Source of the DNA: Serratia sarumanii
GTDB lineage: Bacteria; Pseudomonadota; Gammaproteobacteria; Enterobacterales; Enterobacteriaceae
Reading direction: 5' to 3'
NCBI RefSeq assembly: GCF_029962605.1
Contig: NZ_CP124750.1
Location: forward strand, 3,100,001-3,164,000
Length of the DNA stretch: 64,000 nt
Made by a program: the position numbers and the translations under genes. This document shows positions 62,301 to 64,000 of this stretch, piece by piece. Each line of letters begins with the position of its first letter. Within the stretch, counting starts at the first letter, position 1. The notes beneath the pieces are model-generated. The model saw nothing but the letters and a program-made list of their open reading frames with translations, was not told the origin of the DNA and did not search any database.

Positions 62301-64000
62301 CCACCGGCCGGTTGGCGACCGGCGTGCCGACCAGAATATCTTGCTGGCCGCTGAAGTAACCGAGCAGCAGGTTAAAGGCCGCGAGATACAGCGCAAACGG
62401 CGTGACGCCCTGGCGCCGGGCGAACTGCGTCGCCTGCATCGTCAGGGTCTCCGGCAGCGCGATGACGTGGTTGGCACCGCGATGATCGAAGCGGGCCGGC
62501 CGCACGAAATCGAGCGGCATTTCCAGCGCCTGCCATCCATCCAGCGCTTGCCGCCAATACGCCTTCGCCTCATCCGCCTGAGCGGATTCCAGCCAGCGCC
62601 GTTGCCAGACGGCATAGTCGCCATAGTGCAACGGCAACGCCGCCAGCCCGGCCTCTTGCCCTTGCCGCTGCGCCTGATACAGCACGTCCAGCTCCTGCAA
62701 CAGCACCGGCTGCGACCAGCCGTCAAACGCCAGGTGATGCACCAGAATCAGGCTGTAAGTCACCCACCCGCCATCCGGCTGCGCCACCCGGTAAACGGCT
62801 GCCCTGATCGGCAATTCCGCCCCCAGCGCAAACGGCCGGTCGATATCCTGCCGTAGCCTGTCCGGCCAGTGCGCCGCCGCCAGCGTCACGCGCTCCAGCG
62901 AAAGCGTCAGTTCACAGGCGCGGGCGACGGCGCTTTGGGATGGCATCTGGACAATCAGGCTGTGCAAGACCTGATGCCGGGCGACCACCGCCTGCAAACT
63001 GCGCTCGTAAGCCGCCAGGCACACCTCGTCGCCGAGACGGAACAGCATTGGTACGTGGTAGAGATTGCCGCCGCCGTTCAAATTCTCGATAAACCACAGC
63101 TGCAGCTGTGAAGAAGAGAGCGGATACTCGCGCTGCCGCAGCGGCGGGATCGACACCGGCGCGGCGCCCTGCTCCTGTTGCGGCAACGCGCGGCACAGCG
63201 AGCGGATCGTCGGGAAGCGCCCCAGCTCGCTCAGCGTGACCTCGCGCGCCAGCCGCCGGCCGATCTGATAGCAGGCCTGGATAGCCAGAAGAGAGTTGCC
63301 CCCCAGCGAGAAGAAATTGTCCTCCACGCCGATATCCTGCCGCTGCAGCAGATCGCGCCACACCGCCAGACAAGCGTTCTCCCATTCGCTCTGCGCCGCG
63401 ACAAACTCACGCGCCGCCCTTTCCGGCTGCGGCAACGCCTGTCGCGCTATCTTGCCGTTTTCGGTCAGCGGCAGCTGCGCCAACTGCATCAGCGCCTGCG
63501 GCACCATGTAAGGAGGCAGTTGGCGGCTCAAATGCTGAGCCAGCGCCTGAGGGGCGATCGCCTCATCGGCAACGTAATACGCGGCCAGGCAGGGCTGCGG
63601 TTGCGTGACGAGCACGCAGCAACAGGCGGTCACGCCCGGATAGGCGAGCGCGGCATGTTCTATCTCCCCCAGTTCGATGCGATAGCCGTTCAGTTTGATC
63701 TGCTGATCTAGGCGCCCCATAAACTCCACGTTGCCATCCTCCAGCCATCGGCCCGCATCGCCGGTGCGATACACCCGCTCCTGCAGCTCGTCATGCCAGA
63801 AGAAACTCTCGGCGGTGCGTTGCGGATCGCCGTAATACCCGCGCGCCAGGCCTTCCCCCGCCAGATAGATTTCGCCTCGGACACCCGGCGCGGCGGGCCG
63901 CCGCCCGGCATCCAGGATATAGCAACGCTGGTGCGGCAACGGTTTGCCGTAAGGAATGCTGACCGACCGAATTTTCTGACCGCGCGGCACTTCGTACAGC
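59344..64000 (-). CDS. Nonribosomal peptide synthetase, C-terminal part (A-T-C-A-T-TE)
   Basis: At least 1,552 residues; the frame stays open at the right edge, so the N-terminus lies outside. Numbering is from the Met codon at 63990. Domains in order: end of an adenylation domain (to about 190; YRTGDAGRWLEDGNVEFMGR, QIKLNGYRIELGEIE), carrier 1 (GGNS, Ser233), condensation (about 260-700, HHLAFDG near 418), a full adenylation domain (about 740-1210; FTSGSTGAPKGVA, GDAGRYLPDGNLEFLGRMD), carrier 2 (GGTS, Ser1280) and thioesterase (GWSLGG, Ser1406), which ends assembly. The second adenylation domain has SAGGATES where YGPTE is usual. The product is not identified. Confidence 0.95.
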   Translation of the reverse strand, partial: LYEVPRGQKIRSVSIPYGKPLPHQRCYILDAGRRPAAPGVRGEIYLAGEGLARGYYGDPQRTAESFFWHDELQERVYRTGDAGRWLEDGNVEFMGRLDQQIKLNGYRIELGEIEHAALAYPGVTACCCVLVTQPQPCLAAYYVADEAIAPQALAQHLSRQLPPYMVPQALMQLAQLPLTENGKIARQALPQPERAAREFVAAQSEWENACLAVWRDLLQRQDIGVEDNFFSLGGNSLLAIQACYQIGRRLAREVTLSELGRFPTIRSLCRALPQQEQGAAPVSIPPLRQREYPLSSSQLQLWFIENLNGGGNLYHVPMLFRLGDEVCLAAYERSLQAVVARHQVLHSLIVQMPSQSAVARACELTLSLERVTLAAAHWPDRLRQDIDRPFALGAELPIRAAVYRVAQPDGGWVTYSLILVHHLAFDGWSQPVLLQELDVLYQAQRQGQEAGLAALPLHYGDYAVWQRRWLESAQADEAKAYWRQALDGWQALEMPLDFVRPARFDHRGANHVIALPETLTMQATQFARRQGVTPFALYLAAFNLLLGYFSGQQDILVGTPVANRPVAETRSAIGFFVNTLPLRSQIDDAASLNDYVNRVFDGVLQAQRHQNLPLDQLIELLQVPRDLSRHPLFQALFALEEVGDAPAWLAPQDLLAHYQAAKFDLTLSIQPAPQGGRAIFNYATALFSPATLALLGEYYLTILTQIVNHGEQRVSQLALVSESEMARQRAFHQSCPSAYDFERAIHHDFIRQAERHPQRLAIVDEWGELSYGELYRRALTLSLQLRQHADMRADTIAVMVDKGRAQIIAVLAILMAGKAYLPLDGAWPERRRLDIVAQSQTRIILSSREWATSGEARLLTIDPQGAVTALPPAALGEPVLPAPSALAYVIFTSGSTGAPKGVAIEHRGAVNSIIDTLRQLELGADDRGLALSALSFDISVFDIFGLLSVGGAIVMPSETERYQPEAWHRLLMTQGVTFWNSAPSVMTLLVEQLESAASQAQWPQLRNVVLVGEVISRQLPARIRQWRPGCRVVSAGGATESSIWSILYDIPETPILAPSVPYGQAMAHQRFYVLDRHLRVLPPCLPGEQYIGGIGVARGYYRNPSLTEEKFIYHPELGERLYRTGDAGRYLPDGNLEFLGRMDFQVKINGYRVELGEVEQCALAFGAIKSCCAVVLSEAHRQRLALYYVSEAPLDESALLAFMSGQLPLYMLPAALMRLEALPHNSSGKLDRKALPTPAASEPQVYVAPANELEQQLCALWQAALQCGQVGMTDDFFLLGGTSIKAISLCVGMGELMAAPVPVVQLLQSRTLKNLLAAKERRLVLPLNRWAEGAPVVWMIHPALVGAEAFHAFAQPLQGRFNCYGVDNHNLYHQPAIDSLGDLAERYLNEMIAAGLLQGAGPVRILGWSLGGIIALEIAARLEARGCRNVQLYLLDSFYRQATAELPLDQLLPVLGIEGEAATRAMAAGQAERRLSEGRLSRRLQTTKVTLFKATERNPQLPEAVTAPLLAVADNGLGAVCERLRVIPLACHHHNILLCEEAIGQALNDDV

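Overview
The window looks like chromosomal DNA of an enterobacterium of the Serratia type (Yersiniaceae), probably the S. marcescens group. Coding regions are GC-rich. The content is typical of Enterobacterales: fdhD, yneE-like bestrophin, yfeX-like peroxidase, ybdK, mgtC-mgtB, rcsA-dsrB, a cold-shock gene, lpxL-like, a complete paa cluster, and a large NRPS gene at the right edge. The species call rests on remembered protein similarity, not on a search. No rRNA, tRNA, IS element or CRISPR array was seen.

Layout. 1-830: an AT-rich, probably acquired segment with a small secreted protein and a LexA-box-controlled umuD remnant whose 3' end is replaced by a recombinase-like tail. 1.1-7.4 kb: fdhD, bestrophin, Dyp peroxidase, an arsRBC operon read leftward, and ybdK. 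7.7-9.2 kb: a SatD-family gene coupled to a DUF3307 membrane protein, preceded by three 20-bp operator-like repeats at an exact 29-bp period. 9.2-13.4 kb: a leftward mgtC-mgtB magnesium operon with a PhoP-box-like promoter, a leader of about 340-380 nt, and a Shine-Dalgarno-led leader ORF (MDDDP...) between mgtC and mgtB. 13.4-20.1 kb: secreted glycosidase-like protein, CaiB-type CoA transferase, LysR regulator/PLP decarboxylase pair, GNAT. 20.1-22.6 kb: rcsA, dsrB and a csp gene with a cold-box leader. 22.8-33.6 kb: small envelope proteins, quinone oxidoreductase, PRISE-type reductase with a LysR regulator, YidB/GlsB/DUF883 proteins, a lipid A acyltransferase, a diguanylate cyclase and a Kdo hydroxylase. 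33.7-47.3 kb: the phenylacetate pathway, paaZ divergent from paaABCDEFGHIJK-paaX-paaY, with PaaX-like and CRP-like sites in the shared control region. 47.4-51.2 kb: a leftward operon for a formamidase-like hydrolase, RidA, aromatic/aspartate aminotransferase and amino-acid permease, probably for aromatic amino-acid or kynurenine metabolism. 51.4-59.2 kb: LysR-controlled GST/PPOX, succinate-semialdehyde dehydrogenase, small binding proteins, and a cupin/LysR/aldo-keto reductase cluster. 59.3-64.0 kb: the C-terminal part of a nonribosomal peptide synthetase (A-T-C-A-T-TE) that runs off the right edge.

The most promising unusual items are the satD-DUF3307 pair (a nucleotide-cyclase-like protein with a C-terminal helix-turn-helix, coupled to a His/Asp-rich membrane protein behind a three-operator array), the acidic/proline leader peptide of mgtB, the SOS-box-driven umuD-recombinase chimera, and a perfect DnaA-box inverted repeat upstream of fdhD.
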